Shown piece by piece: positions 47,951 to 55,378 of a DNA stretch of 64,000 bases. The notes under the pieces were generated by a model. The model saw only the letters and a list, made by a program, of their open reading frames with translations. It ran no database searches and had not been told where the DNA came from. Position 1 is the first letter of the stretch; every line of letters begins with the position of its first letter. This DNA comes from SHVO01 sp041905525. GTDB taxonomy: Bacteria > Pseudomonadota > Alphaproteobacteria > Rhodospirillales > Rhodospirillaceae. The position numbers were made by a program, and so were the translations under genes. Location of the stretch: positions 1-64,000 of the forward strand of contig JAYRKY010000002.1 of the NCBI GenBank assembly GCA_041905525.1. The letters are read 5' to 3'.

Positions 47951-48642
47951 TTACCCTCGGTTTCCATTTTTTTCCGCTCGCCGAACAGCGCGCTACCCAC
48001 CCGGACGTGTGTGGCGCCGAAACGCACGGCGGTTTCGAAATCCGCGCTCATGCCCATGCTGAGCTGCGCGAGGCCGATGCGGCGCGCGAGATCCTTGAGG
48101 AAGGCGAAATGGATCGCCGCCTGCTCATCGACGGGCGGGATACACATCAAACCAATGACCGGCAGGTTCCACTGCGTCCGGCACGCCGTCACGAATTCTT
48201 CGGCCTGCGCCGGATCGATGCCGGCTTTTTGCGGCTCGCGGCCGGTGTTCACTTGCACGAAGCACGCCGGATGCCGTCCCTGACGCGCCATCTCGTCCGA
48301 AAGCGCCTGGGCGATTTTCACGCGGTCGACGGTATGGATGACGTCGAACATCGCAACCGCATCGCCGGCCTTATTCGATTGCAGAGGCCCGATAAGATGC
48401 AGGCGCAGATCTTTCACCGGCGCTTTGAGAGCGGGCCACTTCGCCTGAGCCTCCTGAACGCGGTTTTCGCCGAAATCGCGGTGCCCCGCGGCGATCAGCG
48501 GCGCGATCCGATCGGCGGCGTGTGTTTTACTGACGGCGATCAGCGTGACCTCGGACGGCGCACGCGAAACCGAGCGCGCGGCCGAGGCGATCTGCCCTAA
48601 TACGGTGTCGAGATTTTCGCGCGGGTTGTTAGAATCACTCAT
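47947..48642 (-). CDS. yggS: YggS-family PLP-binding protein
   Basis: 231 residues from ATG 48642. YggS/PLPBP is a pyridoxal-phosphate homeostasis protein with an alanine-racemase-like barrel. The PLP lysine lies in VTLIAVSKTHAAD (about residue 38), followed by FGENRVQEAQAKW, LHLIGPLQSNKAGDAV, and GLAQLSMGMSADFETAVRFGATHVRVGSALFG. Its start codon shares the palindrome CATG with the start of the divergent ThiE-like gene. The 3' end overlaps the cytochrome b561 gene. Confidence 0.94.
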   Translation of the reverse strand: MSDSNNPRENLDTVLGQIASAARSVSRAPSEVTLIAVSKTHAADRIAPLIAAGHRDFGENRVQEAQAKWPALKAPVKDLRLHLIGPLQSNKAGDAVAMFDVIHTVDRVKIAQALSDEMARQGRHPACFVQVNTGREPQKAGIDPAQAEEFVTACRTQWNLPVIGLMCIPPVDEQAAIHFAFLKDLARRIGLAQLSMGMSADFETAVRFGATHVRVGSALFGERKKMETEGN

Positions 48643-49240
48643 GTCTCTATTGCTAGCAAACGGCGCCCGGCAGCTCAAACCGCAAAGGTTTCCGCGCGTC
48701 TGTTTCCTGACCGATGAGGCGCGCACGCCGCGCGTCGAGGCGGCGCTGGCGCGCTTGCCGCGCGGGAGCGCGGTGATTTTGCGGCACTACGCGGCCGCCA
48801 ACCGCGCGGACGTCGCGCGGCGCATCGCGTCGGCCTGCCGTCGGCGTGGGCTTCTTTTTCTGGTCGCGGCGGATTGGCGCCTGGCCGCGGCGCTGGCGGC
48901 CGATGGCTTGCATCTGCCGGAGCATGCCGCGAAGCGTGGTCCATCGAGCGGCGCGAGACTTTGGTTGCGCCGGCGCTTTCTCAGCGTCGCCGCGCATAGC
49001 GCGCGCGGACTTGCGCGCGCCCACGCGATCGGGGCCGACGCGGCCTTGCTCTCTCCCGTCCTGCCGACACGCAGTCATCCGGAGCGCGCCGCGCTTGGTG
49101 TGACGCGCGCGGCGGCGTGGCTGAGGACCTCGCGCGTTCCGGTGCTGGCGTTGGGCGGCGTGTCGCCACGCATACTGAACGGACTACGCCGCGCAGGTTT
49201 CGCCGGCATCGCAGGAATCAGTTTTGCGGTGGACGCTTGA
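48641..49240 (+). CDS. ThiE/TenI-like TIM-barrel protein (thiamine phosphate synthase family)
   Basis: 199 residues from ATG 48641. The family strands are seen: PRVCFLTDEA, FLVAADWRLAAALAADGLHLPEH, FLSVAAHSARGLARAHAIGADAALLSPVLPTRSHP, and PVLALGGVSPRILNGLRRAGFAGIAGISF, quoted as motifs. Compared with true ThiE, the usual GVSTH is SVAAHS, and the diphosphate-binding Arg/Lys region is Arg-rich but altered. TenI-like or unknown barrel function is therefore more likely than ThiE. The start is on CATG shared with yggS. Arg and Ala codons dominate. Confidence 0.7.
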   Translation: MSLLLANGARQLKPQRFPRVCFLTDEARTPRVEAALARLPRGSAVILRHYAAANRADVARRIASACRRRGLLFLVAADWRLAAALAADGLHLPEHAAKRGPSSGARLWLRRRFLSVAAHSARGLARAHAIGADAALLSPVLPTRSHPERAALGVTRAAAWLRTSRVPVLALGGVSPRILNGLRRAGFAGIAGISFAVDA

Positions 49241-49255
49241 GGGAAGAGGCTGCTG

Positions 49256-49981
49256 TTAGAATCGCAGCTGCACGCCGACGCGCGCGCCGGTGCCCTGCGG
49301 CGCCTTGCCGTTCGGGCTGGTGAGATAAGCCGTGCCGCGACTGTAGTCGCTGTAGAACGCGTCCGCATTGAGGCGGAAGCGTGAGCTGAACGAGTAGATG
49401 CCGCCCAGGGTGATCTGCTGGGATTCGGCGACGCGGCTGACGCGGCCGATGTCGCTGCCTTCGGCGGCGTAGGTCAGGCGCAGATCGACCGAGCCGATTT
49501 CATAGCCGAGACCGGCGGCCCATCCTTCGCGGCCGATGAACGGGCCGAAGGATGTGGTGTTGCTGACGCCGCCGATCACATAAACGCCGGCATATCCGGC
49601 GGTGGCGCCGAAATTCCACGACGCGGCGGGCGAAAGGGCGAGGGTCGAGGGCTGATCGGCGTAACCGCCGTACACGCCGAAGTCGCCCCCGAGGAAGTGA
49701 GTCGAATAGCGGGCGTTGACGTCCTGGGCCCGGGCGACGCTGAGTCCGCCGGCGGACGCCCGGCTGGTCACCAGCGGGGCACCGAGACTGAACGCCCCGG
49801 TTACAGGGCTCTGGTAGCCGATGCGCAGGCTATTGTTCGAAGAAACTGAAAGCTGCGATGCGGGAGAAACCGCGGTTTCCGTGGCGGGAGCGGGCGCCTG
49901 GACCTCGGCCGCCATGGCATGAGAACTCAACCCCACGAAGAGGGTAGAGACCAGCGCGAGAGCGGAACCGAAGCGTTTCAT
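49256..49981 (-). CDS. Exported beta-barrel (porin-like) outer-membrane protein
   Basis: 241 residues from ATG 49981. The signal peptide MKRFGSALALVSTLFVGLSS with HAMAAEV is clear. A short Pro/Thr-rich linker is followed by alternating aromatic/hydrophobic strands (SLRIGYQSPVTGAFSL, YAGVYVIGGVSN, WAAGLGYEIGSVDLRLTYAAEG, SQQITLGGIYSFSSRFRLNADAFYSDY) and a terminal phenylalanine (GARVGVQLRF), the outer-membrane insertion signal. The exact porin subfamily is unclear. The frame continues upstream to 50137, but that part is not signal-like. The 234-base gap to rimK contains TATAAA-like sequence (50080-50087) on the plus strand, without a firm promoter call. Confidence 0.75.
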   Translation of the reverse strand: MKRFGSALALVSTLFVGLSSHAMAAEVQAPAPATETAVSPASQLSVSSNNSLRIGYQSPVTGAFSLGAPLVTSRASAGGLSVARAQDVNARYSTHFLGGDFGVYGGYADQPSTLALSPAASWNFGATAGYAGVYVIGGVSNTTSFGPFIGREGWAAGLGYEIGSVDLRLTYAAEGSDIGRVSRVAESQQITLGGIYSFSSRFRLNADAFYSDYSRGTAYLTSPNGKAPQGTGARVGVQLRF

Positions 49982-50215
49982 GACAGTCGCGGCGCGCACC
50001 TGACCTGCGCCCTCCTTGGGTATTCCATCTAAATTTGCACCCCAAGTAGAACCGGTCAACACGACGAGGTTCGCCGCCTTATAAATAGCCCAGGTTGTGG
50101 CAAATACCGCACAGACTCGGCCCGTGGCACCACCCAACTGTTGTAAAAAAGACCCCGCCGGAAGTCTGCTTACGGCTGTGTCAACTCGTAGGCTCGGCGT
50201 GTCGGCGACTCGGGA

Positions 50216-51121
50216 TCAGCCTTCGCCTTTGGTGCGGGTCTTGTTCGGAGCGGCGCTGCGCTCGAGAAATTCGATGATCATGCCGGCGATGTCCTTGCCT
50301 GTCGCAAGCTCGATCCCTTCGAGCCCGGGTGTGGAGTTCACCTCCATCACAACCGGCCCGTGATTGGAGCGCAGCATGTCCACGCCGCAAACATTGAGGC
50401 CCATGGTCTTCGCCGCGCGGACCGCCGTCGAACGTTCTTCCGGCGTGATTTTCACTTCAAGCGCTTTCCCGCCGCGGTGGAGATTCGAGCGGAACTCCTC
50501 GGGCGCGCCTTGGCGCAACATCGACGCGACCACCTTGCCGCCAATCACGAAGGCGCGAATGTCCGCGCCGCCCGCTTCCTTGATGAACTCCTGGACGAGG
50601 ATGTTCGCCTCCACGCCGCCGAAGGCTTCGATCATGCTCTTCGCGGATGACCGGGTTTCGGCGAGCACGACGCCAATCCCTTGCGTGCCTTCCAGCAGTT
50701 TGATCACCAGCGGCGTGCCGCCGACCATGTCGATGAGATCGTCCGGCTGACTGGTGGCGTGCGCGAACGCGGTAACCGGCAGGCCGATGCCCTTGCGCGA
50801 CAGAAGCTGCAGACAGCGGAGCTTGTCGCGCGACCGTCCGATCGCCACGGACTCATTGAGAGGATAGACGCCCATCATCTCGAACTGGCGCAGCACTGCG
50901 AGACCGTAGAAGGTGATCGAGGCCCCGATACGCGGGATCACCGCGTCATAGCCTTCAAGCGGGCGGCCCTTGTAGCGAACCTCCGGACGGTGAGACGCGA
51001 TATTCATGTAGCATTTCAGGGTGTCGACGACGTCGATCTCGTGTCCGCGCGCCCGCGCCGCAGCGACGATGCGCTGGTGCGAATAGAGTTCGGGATTGCG
51101 CGCGAGCATCGCAAATTTCAT
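50216..51121 (-). CDS. rimK: RimK-type ATP-grasp glutamate ligase
   Basis: 301 residues from ATG 51121. E. coli RimK adds glutamates to the C-terminus of ribosomal protein S6. The ATP-grasp core is complete: NESVAIGRSRDKLRCLQLLSRKG, TPLVIKLLEGTQGIGVVLAETR, NILVQEFIKEAGGADIRAFVIGGKVVASMLRQ, and VCGVDMLRSNHGPVVMEVNSTPGLEGIE, quoted by motif. It is near full length for RimK. The rimB-like gene lies 101 bases upstream on the same strand. No rimA homologue is recognised nearby. A palindrome lies 33 bases before the start. Confidence 0.93.
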   Translation of the reverse strand: MKFAMLARNPELYSHQRIVAAARARGHEIDVVDTLKCYMNIASHRPEVRYKGRPLEGYDAVIPRIGASITFYGLAVLRQFEMMGVYPLNESVAIGRSRDKLRCLQLLSRKGIGLPVTAFAHATSQPDDLIDMVGGTPLVIKLLEGTQGIGVVLAETRSSAKSMIEAFGGVEANILVQEFIKEAGGADIRAFVIGGKVVASMLRQGAPEEFRSNLHRGGKALEVKITPEERSTAVRAAKTMGLNVCGVDMLRSNHGPVVMEVNSTPGLEGIELATGKDIAGMIIEFLERSAAPNKTRTKGEG

Positions 51122-51153
51122 CGGAGCACCGGTACGGAAATACAAAAGCGAAT

Positions 51154-51167
51154 CAAACGATCGTTTG
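51154..51167. repeat. Palindrome between rimB and rimK
   Basis: CAAACGATCGTTTG is a perfect 14-base palindrome in the 101-base gap, 33 bases before the rimK start. No T tract follows on the minus strand, so an operator is more likely than a terminator. Confidence 0.35.
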
Positions 51168-51222
51168 AGGGCCTAACTTTAGCCGCCCCCTAAACGCGCT
51201 GCAAACGGGGTTGATCCCTAAA

Positions 51223-51723
51223 TTATTTTTCGCGTTTGGAGCGTTTAAGTTTGGTGACGAAGGAACGCGCGGGGTCGACCAGATAGCGACGCCGCAACGC
51301 CTGGCGGCCGATCAACATGCGAAAACCCAACTGATCGCGGTTGGTGAGGCTCAGTTCTACCGGCCATTGCGTTTGGCCGATGAGCAATGTTGTGCGGATT
51401 ACGTAGCGCTCTTCCGACCGGCCGCCAGAATCCATGATGCGTCGATGGTCGATGACCAGCGCAACGCACGTCGCCGCCGGCCTCTTCTTGCGTTGCAGCG
51501 GATGTACCACAAACCGCACATAGGCGGCGCCGTCCTTGGTGAACGGCGTGATTTTCGAGGCGTGCAAAGCCGACGTACGCGCGCCCGTGTCCAGCTTGGC
51601 CTTGATGCGCTTGATATGGCAGTCGGGCAGCGACACCCATTCGCGCCAGCCGGCAATTTTCTTTTTGCGCTTTTCGGCCGTGGCTGCCTCGGCCGCATCG
51701 TCGTCGCCCATCGTGCGTGACAT
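51223..51723 (-). CDS. RimB-like retropepsin-type protease (COG4067)
   Basis: 166 residues. An acidic/Lys-rich leader is followed by the protease core GWREWVSLPDCHIKRIKAKLDTGARTSALHA: the D45-T46-G47 triad is that of retroviral-type aspartic proteases, with H54 nearby. The rest (VRFVVHPLQRKKRPAATC and RYVIRTTLLIGQTQWPVELSL) matches the COG4067 fold, and the ending RQALRRRYLVDPARSFV is conserved. Homologues beside rimK are called RimB; the Pseudomonas protein counteracts RimK-made glutamate tails. It is upstream of rimK on the same strand. Confidence 0.85.
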   Translation of the reverse strand: MSRTMGDDDAAEAATAEKRKKKIAGWREWVSLPDCHIKRIKAKLDTGARTSALHASKITPFTKDGAAYVRFVVHPLQRKKRPAATCVALVIDHRRIMDSGGRSEERYVIRTTLLIGQTQWPVELSLTNRDQLGFRMLIGRQALRRRYLVDPARSFVTKLKRSKREK

Positions 51724-51742
51724 GTGATGCGGTCGATCTAGG

Positions 51743-52795
51743 TTAGAAGTCGACCTTGAGGCCGCTCAATATCCCGCCGCCGTCCCACTGCAAGCCTGCG
51801 ACGTCGGTCTGGTCGCCGTAGAATCCCGCGAGGCCGACGCTGATGCCGGGCCCAAGCTTATAGGCCGACTGCAGCGTGATGCGGTCGGTGTATTCGAACA
51901 ACATACGGCCCGCGACCGCGCGCCGCTTCGCCTCGCGGTAATCGGCGGAAAGCTGGATCGGGCCGATGGCGTAAAAGAGTCCGACCGTCCACGCTTTTTC
52001 GTCAAGCCCGCTGGCCGGCGTCGCGTTGATGTACGCGCCCGCAAGCTCCCAGCCGCCGTAGGTGATCCCCGCGCCGAGGTTCCACGCTTCGACGCCGTCA
52101 TTGCCGCCGGTGCGCGAGTTGGAATGGAAATAGCCGCCGGTGAGACGATAGGTGCCACCGCTATAGTCGCCTTGATAATGCGCGGTGACGTCGAACGCGT
52201 TGTTCGGCATGAGCGCTTTATTGACCGGACCTTCCCACGAGCGCGGCGTCGGATGATAGGTGACACCCGCCTGAAAGCCGGCGATCTCCGGCGTATGATA
52301 CGAAATGCCGAGCGCGTTGCCGGTGAAACGTTTGAACGTGAACGCGTCGCGCAAGGTGATGCCGTTGCGTGCAAGAAGCGCATCGCCGACCACTTCTTCG
52401 TAGGTCGACAGGAACGCCTGCGGCACCGGGTCGCCCATGATGGAATAATTCACCCCGGCGCGTTCTCCGGCGCGGATGCGGCCCAGCCCGCTGACAATCT
52501 CGACGAACCCTTCATCGAGGTTCGAGGTTTCGCGGGTTTTGGCCTTGAAGCGCATATACGCGCGCACGGTGATGCCGTTGTCGAGCACGGTTCGCCCGTC
52601 CACCGCGATGCGCGCGTCGGTGAACATGCCCGCGGCATTGATGTCTTCGCCCGGGGCTTCGGTTTGGTCGGCGACAAAGAAATACTGCCGCACGAAGCCG
52701 CCGAGGCTCACGGTGATGGGATCGGCGGCCTGCGCAGCCTGCGGCGTAACCGCCGCCGCGATCAGCGCACACGTGCTATAACGCAACAACTTCAT
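51743..52795 (-). CDS. Gram-negative porin
   Basis: 350 residues. A signal peptide (MKLLRYSTCALIAAAVTPQAAQA) precedes 16-strand-porin-like sequence: ITVSLGGFVRQYFFVADQ, RIAVDGRTVLDNGITVRAYMRF, GLGRIRAGERAG, a segment like the L3 constriction loop, and strands WELAGAYINATP, WTVGLFYAIGPIQLSADYREAKR. The last residue is phenylalanine (GLKVDF). General diffusion is the likely role. Its gene follows the 524-residue porin gene on the same strand after 60 bases. Confidence 0.82.
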   Translation of the reverse strand: MKLLRYSTCALIAAAVTPQAAQAADPITVSLGGFVRQYFFVADQTEAPGEDINAAGMFTDARIAVDGRTVLDNGITVRAYMRFKAKTRETSNLDEGFVEIVSGLGRIRAGERAGVNYSIMGDPVPQAFLSTYEEVVGDALLARNGITLRDAFTFKRFTGNALGISYHTPEIAGFQAGVTYHPTPRSWEGPVNKALMPNNAFDVTAHYQGDYSGGTYRLTGGYFHSNSRTGGNDGVEAWNLGAGITYGGWELAGAYINATPASGLDEKAWTVGLFYAIGPIQLSADYREAKRRAVAGRMLFEYTDRITLQSAYKLGPGISVGLAGFYGDQTDVAGLQWDGGGILSGLKVDF

Positions 52796-52855
52796 CGGAA
52801 CCCCTGTTTCGCCGATACCCTAGGCGAAAAGGTCATCCGCCGAAAGGCGCTTTAG

Positions 52856-54430
52856 CTAGTACATGACCTGGAAGCGCGCCACGATCGTATCAAGCGAAAG
52901 ACCGAGCGGGATCGGCAATGCGCTGGTGGCGGTGATCGGGTTGGCCTTGTCGAATGCGGTGTGAACGTAATTGAACTTCCACAGCATGTTCGAATTCCAG
53001 AACCAGTTGAGGCCTGCCGTATAGCTGGTCTGACGGCCGCCGTTGACCATGTAGGGCTGATCCGCGGCAAGCTTGCTGGACGTGTAATTGTCGACCAGGT
53101 CCATATAGCTGACGCGCGCGGCGAATTCGAAGGCGCCCCATCCGCCGGTCTTGGGCGAGAATGGCGTGACCGGGTTCACGCCCGAGTACGTGCCGGTCGC
53201 AGGAACGTAGGTGCGCCGTCCGCCGATGGTGTAACTCATTTGGATATAACCCCCGTGTAGGTTCGCCGCCGGACCTTCGCGGCGCTTGACGATATCCCAG
53301 CTGTATTCGCCCTGCATGAAGAGGCCGCCGAACGCCGCCGCGGTTTGCGCGCCGAAGATCTCGACGCCCGTCACCGGATTGAGCGCATTCCCGATGGCGC
53401 CGGTGTTCAGGAGATTGGTGGTGTCGATGCGCACTTCCGGACGGTCCGCGAGGGTGACGGTGGCGGGTGTGTTCGGCCCGCTGTTCGGGACTTCGAACAG
53501 CTTCGAGGCGGAGACCCCGAGATGCAGCGAACTCAGATCCGTTTGGATCGGATTATAGGAGAGGCGCGTGTAGGCGCCGAACCCGCGCGTCGACAATGCA
53601 TGCGAGACGTTCGGCGTCGAGCCGGTGATGGCCGCGGCGGCGAACCAATTCGACTCCCACGTGCGCGCACCGATGGAAAAGCGATTGTCCCCGCCCGTGA
53701 AACCGCCGGCGATATTTCCCGGCGACGAGCGCTCGATGAAAACGATGTCGTTCGAGCTGGTGCTGTCGTCGAGTTGGAAGTACTGCGGGCCGTAGCCGAT
53801 TTCGAACACGGTGTTGCGCAGACCTGCGTAACCGAGGCGCGCTTCGTTGATGGTGGCGGCGCCGTCTTGCGTCCCGCCGGCGTCGAGGATCAGCGAATAG
53901 GTGAAGTCGCTGAGGGCGCGGCCCGAGATACCAAGACGCGCGCGGCGCGCGTTCACCCCGTTCGAGAATTTTCCGCCCGCGGAGGTGCCGGGACCGGTGA
54001 CCCCTTCAGGGTCCTGATTCAGATAAAGACCCATGTCGAAGTGAATGCGGCCCGTCGGGGCGATGGTCCAGGCGCCGTCGGCGCTCGAAAGGGCGAAGCG
54101 GTTCGTTCCGGACTGCGTCACCTTGGGATTGGCCGGCGGAATCATCTTTACGGTGCCGGCTTCGATCACATTCTTTCCGCCCGCCGCGAGATTTTGCTCC
54201 CGCGCCGCGCGTTCGGCGGCCTCACGCGCCTCGGTTTCCTTCTCAAGAGCCGCCCGGCCTTCCGCTTCGCGGGCCTGGAGCGTCTCGAGCTGCTTTTGCA
54301 GCGCGCCCAGCTGGTCCTTCAGCACTTGGATTTCTCGGGCGAGGTCGCCCGTGCTCTGGGCGGAGGCCTTAACCGGCACAAAAGCCGCGGTCGCCATCAG
54401 CAAGCTGGCGATAAGTTGTTGTTTTTTCAT
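52856..54430 (-). CDS. OprO/OprP-like porin with N-terminal coiled coil
   Basis: 524 residues. A signal peptide (MKKQQLIASLLMATAAFVPVKASA) is followed by a coiled coil at about 26-80 (LAREIQVLKDQLGALQKQLETLQAREAEGRAALEKETEA, quoted in part), typical of phosphate-selective porin relatives. The barrel from about 110 shows APTGRIHFDMGLYLNQDPEG, NGVNARRARLGISGRALSDFTYSLILDAGG, NTVFEIGYGPQYFQLDD, and QTSYTAGLNWFWNSNMLWKFNYVHT near the end. The last residue is tyrosine. Specificity for phosphate is suggested by the family only. AAAGGG precedes the ATG at a reasonable distance. Confidence 0.83.
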   Translation of the reverse strand: MKKQQLIASLLMATAAFVPVKASAQSTGDLAREIQVLKDQLGALQKQLETLQAREAEGRAALEKETEAREAAERAAREQNLAAGGKNVIEAGTVKMIPPANPKVTQSGTNRFALSSADGAWTIAPTGRIHFDMGLYLNQDPEGVTGPGTSAGGKFSNGVNARRARLGISGRALSDFTYSLILDAGGTQDGAATINEARLGYAGLRNTVFEIGYGPQYFQLDDSTSSNDIVFIERSSPGNIAGGFTGGDNRFSIGARTWESNWFAAAAITGSTPNVSHALSTRGFGAYTRLSYNPIQTDLSSLHLGVSASKLFEVPNSGPNTPATVTLADRPEVRIDTTNLLNTGAIGNALNPVTGVEIFGAQTAAAFGGLFMQGEYSWDIVKRREGPAANLHGGYIQMSYTIGGRRTYVPATGTYSGVNPVTPFSPKTGGWGAFEFAARVSYMDLVDNYTSSKLAADQPYMVNGGRQTSYTAGLNWFWNSNMLWKFNYVHTAFDKANPITATSALPIPLGLSLDTIVARFQVMY

Positions 54431-54758
54431 AATTTTATGGCCCTTTAGAAAGAATGGCTGAGGCGGGTGGGTCCGCGGGTACCGGCGGGAGCGGGGGGAC
54501 CCTATGACCAGAAGGCGGTGAATTTCGTGACAGTAACTTTACGGTTTTATGAAGCTCGCGCCCGGGGTGGCCCGGCTATACACATTTTGGACCCAAAAAA
54601 CATCATGATGGCGCGGAGTTGCGCCGTTTCCGCAGGCCCTTCGCAAGGGGGCGCGGGTTGGCTATAACGGCCTCCCCTTGCCGCCCCAGAGGACCCCGAT
54701 GGGACCTCGAGGGCGCAGTTACCGCGGGCCCCGCGCCCCCGGCAGGAGATTGGTAAGA
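54431..54758. other. 328-base divergent gap between the OprO/P-like porin and DUF3576 genes
   Basis: It holds one good plus-strand promoter at 54640-54668 and, for the porin, no clear -35/-10 pair. On the minus strand, CTTCATA, CGTAAAG and CTGTCAC occur near 54524-54555 at roughly helical spacing, weakly recalling a Pho box, but the repeats are poor. The segment 54590-54605 (ACATCATGATGG) includes a short palindrome. No protein gene or RNA gene is seen. Confidence 0.55.
54640..54668 (+). promoter_or_regulatory. Predicted promoter of DUF3576-leuS-lptE-holA
   Basis: TTCGCA (54640-54645) and TATAAC (54663-54668), 17 bases apart. The -10 matches five of six consensus bases. Transcription would start near 54675, about 84 bases before the DUF3576 start codon. 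Confidence 0.55.
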
Positions 54759-55292
54759 ATGAACGTTCGAGTTTCACGGACAACGCGCGCGGCGACAGCC
54801 TTGGCCTTGGTGCTGTCGGCCACCCTCGTGGCGTCCTGCAGCTCCGGGAAGACCTATGAAGGCGTCGCCGGGACCGTCACGGAAAACCGCGACACCATCT
54901 TCTCGAACGGCGGCGTCGGCCTGACCCTGTTCGGCGGCTCGAAGGAAAACGCGGTCGCCGCGCCGGTGGCGGTGAACGCCTACCTGTGGCGCGCGTCGCT
55001 GGACACCATGGCGTTCATGCCGCTCGCCTCCGCCGATCCGTTCGGCGGCGTGATCATCAGCGAATGGTACGCCCCGCCCGAAACGCCGGACGAGCGCTTC
55101 AAGGTAAACGTTTACATCCTCGGCCCCACCCTGCGCGCCGACGGCATCCGCATTTCGATCTTCCGCCAGACGCGTTCGGGCGGCGTGTGGAGCGATGCGC
55201 CGGTGAACGCTGAGATGACCACGGAATTCGAAAACGCTGTGCTGTCGCGCGCGCGCGATCTTCGACTTCGTGCCGTGGCGGAAAAAGACTAA
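54759..55292 (+). CDS. DUF3576 lipoprotein
   Basis: 177 residues from ATG 54759, with GGCAGGAG upstream. The signal ends in lipobox VASC (ALVLSATLVASC), then KTYEGVAGTVTENRDTIFSNGG. The rest is DUF3576: VAVNAYLWRASLDTMAFMPLASADPFGGVIISEWY, then FKVNVYILGPTLRADGIRISIFRQTR, quoted by motif. The family is confined mainly to alphaproteobacteria and sits before leuS. The gene pair with lptE suggests an envelope role, but no function is known. Confidence 0.85.
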   Translation: MNVRVSRTTRAATALALVLSATLVASCSSGKTYEGVAGTVTENRDTIFSNGGVGLTLFGGSKENAVAAPVAVNAYLWRASLDTMAFMPLASADPFGGVIISEWYAPPETPDERFKVNVYILGPTLRADGIRISIFRQTRSGGVWSDAPVNAEMTTEFENAVLSRARDLRLRAVAEKD

Positions 55293-55347
55293 CTCGGCTC
55301 ATTTGCTGCAGAGTCCACGCAGCACTTTTCAAAACAGAATTGGGTAG

Positions 55348-55368
55348 GGCCACCGGCAACGGGTGGTC
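55348..55368 (+). promoter_or_regulatory. Small hairpin before leuS
   Basis: GGCCACC (55348-55354) pairs with GGTGGTC (55362-55368), one G-T pair, 7-base loop, ending 10 bases before the leuS ATG. It could hinder ribosome binding. Weak evidence, no T-box-like elements. Confidence 0.3.
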
Positions 55369-55378
55369 TTGAATTGCA

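Noticed and set aside
52800..54430. Two-porin gene pair as an ABC or TonB-type transport operon
   Set aside because: No permease, ATPase or TonB-box is present; both proteins are porin barrels with signal peptides.
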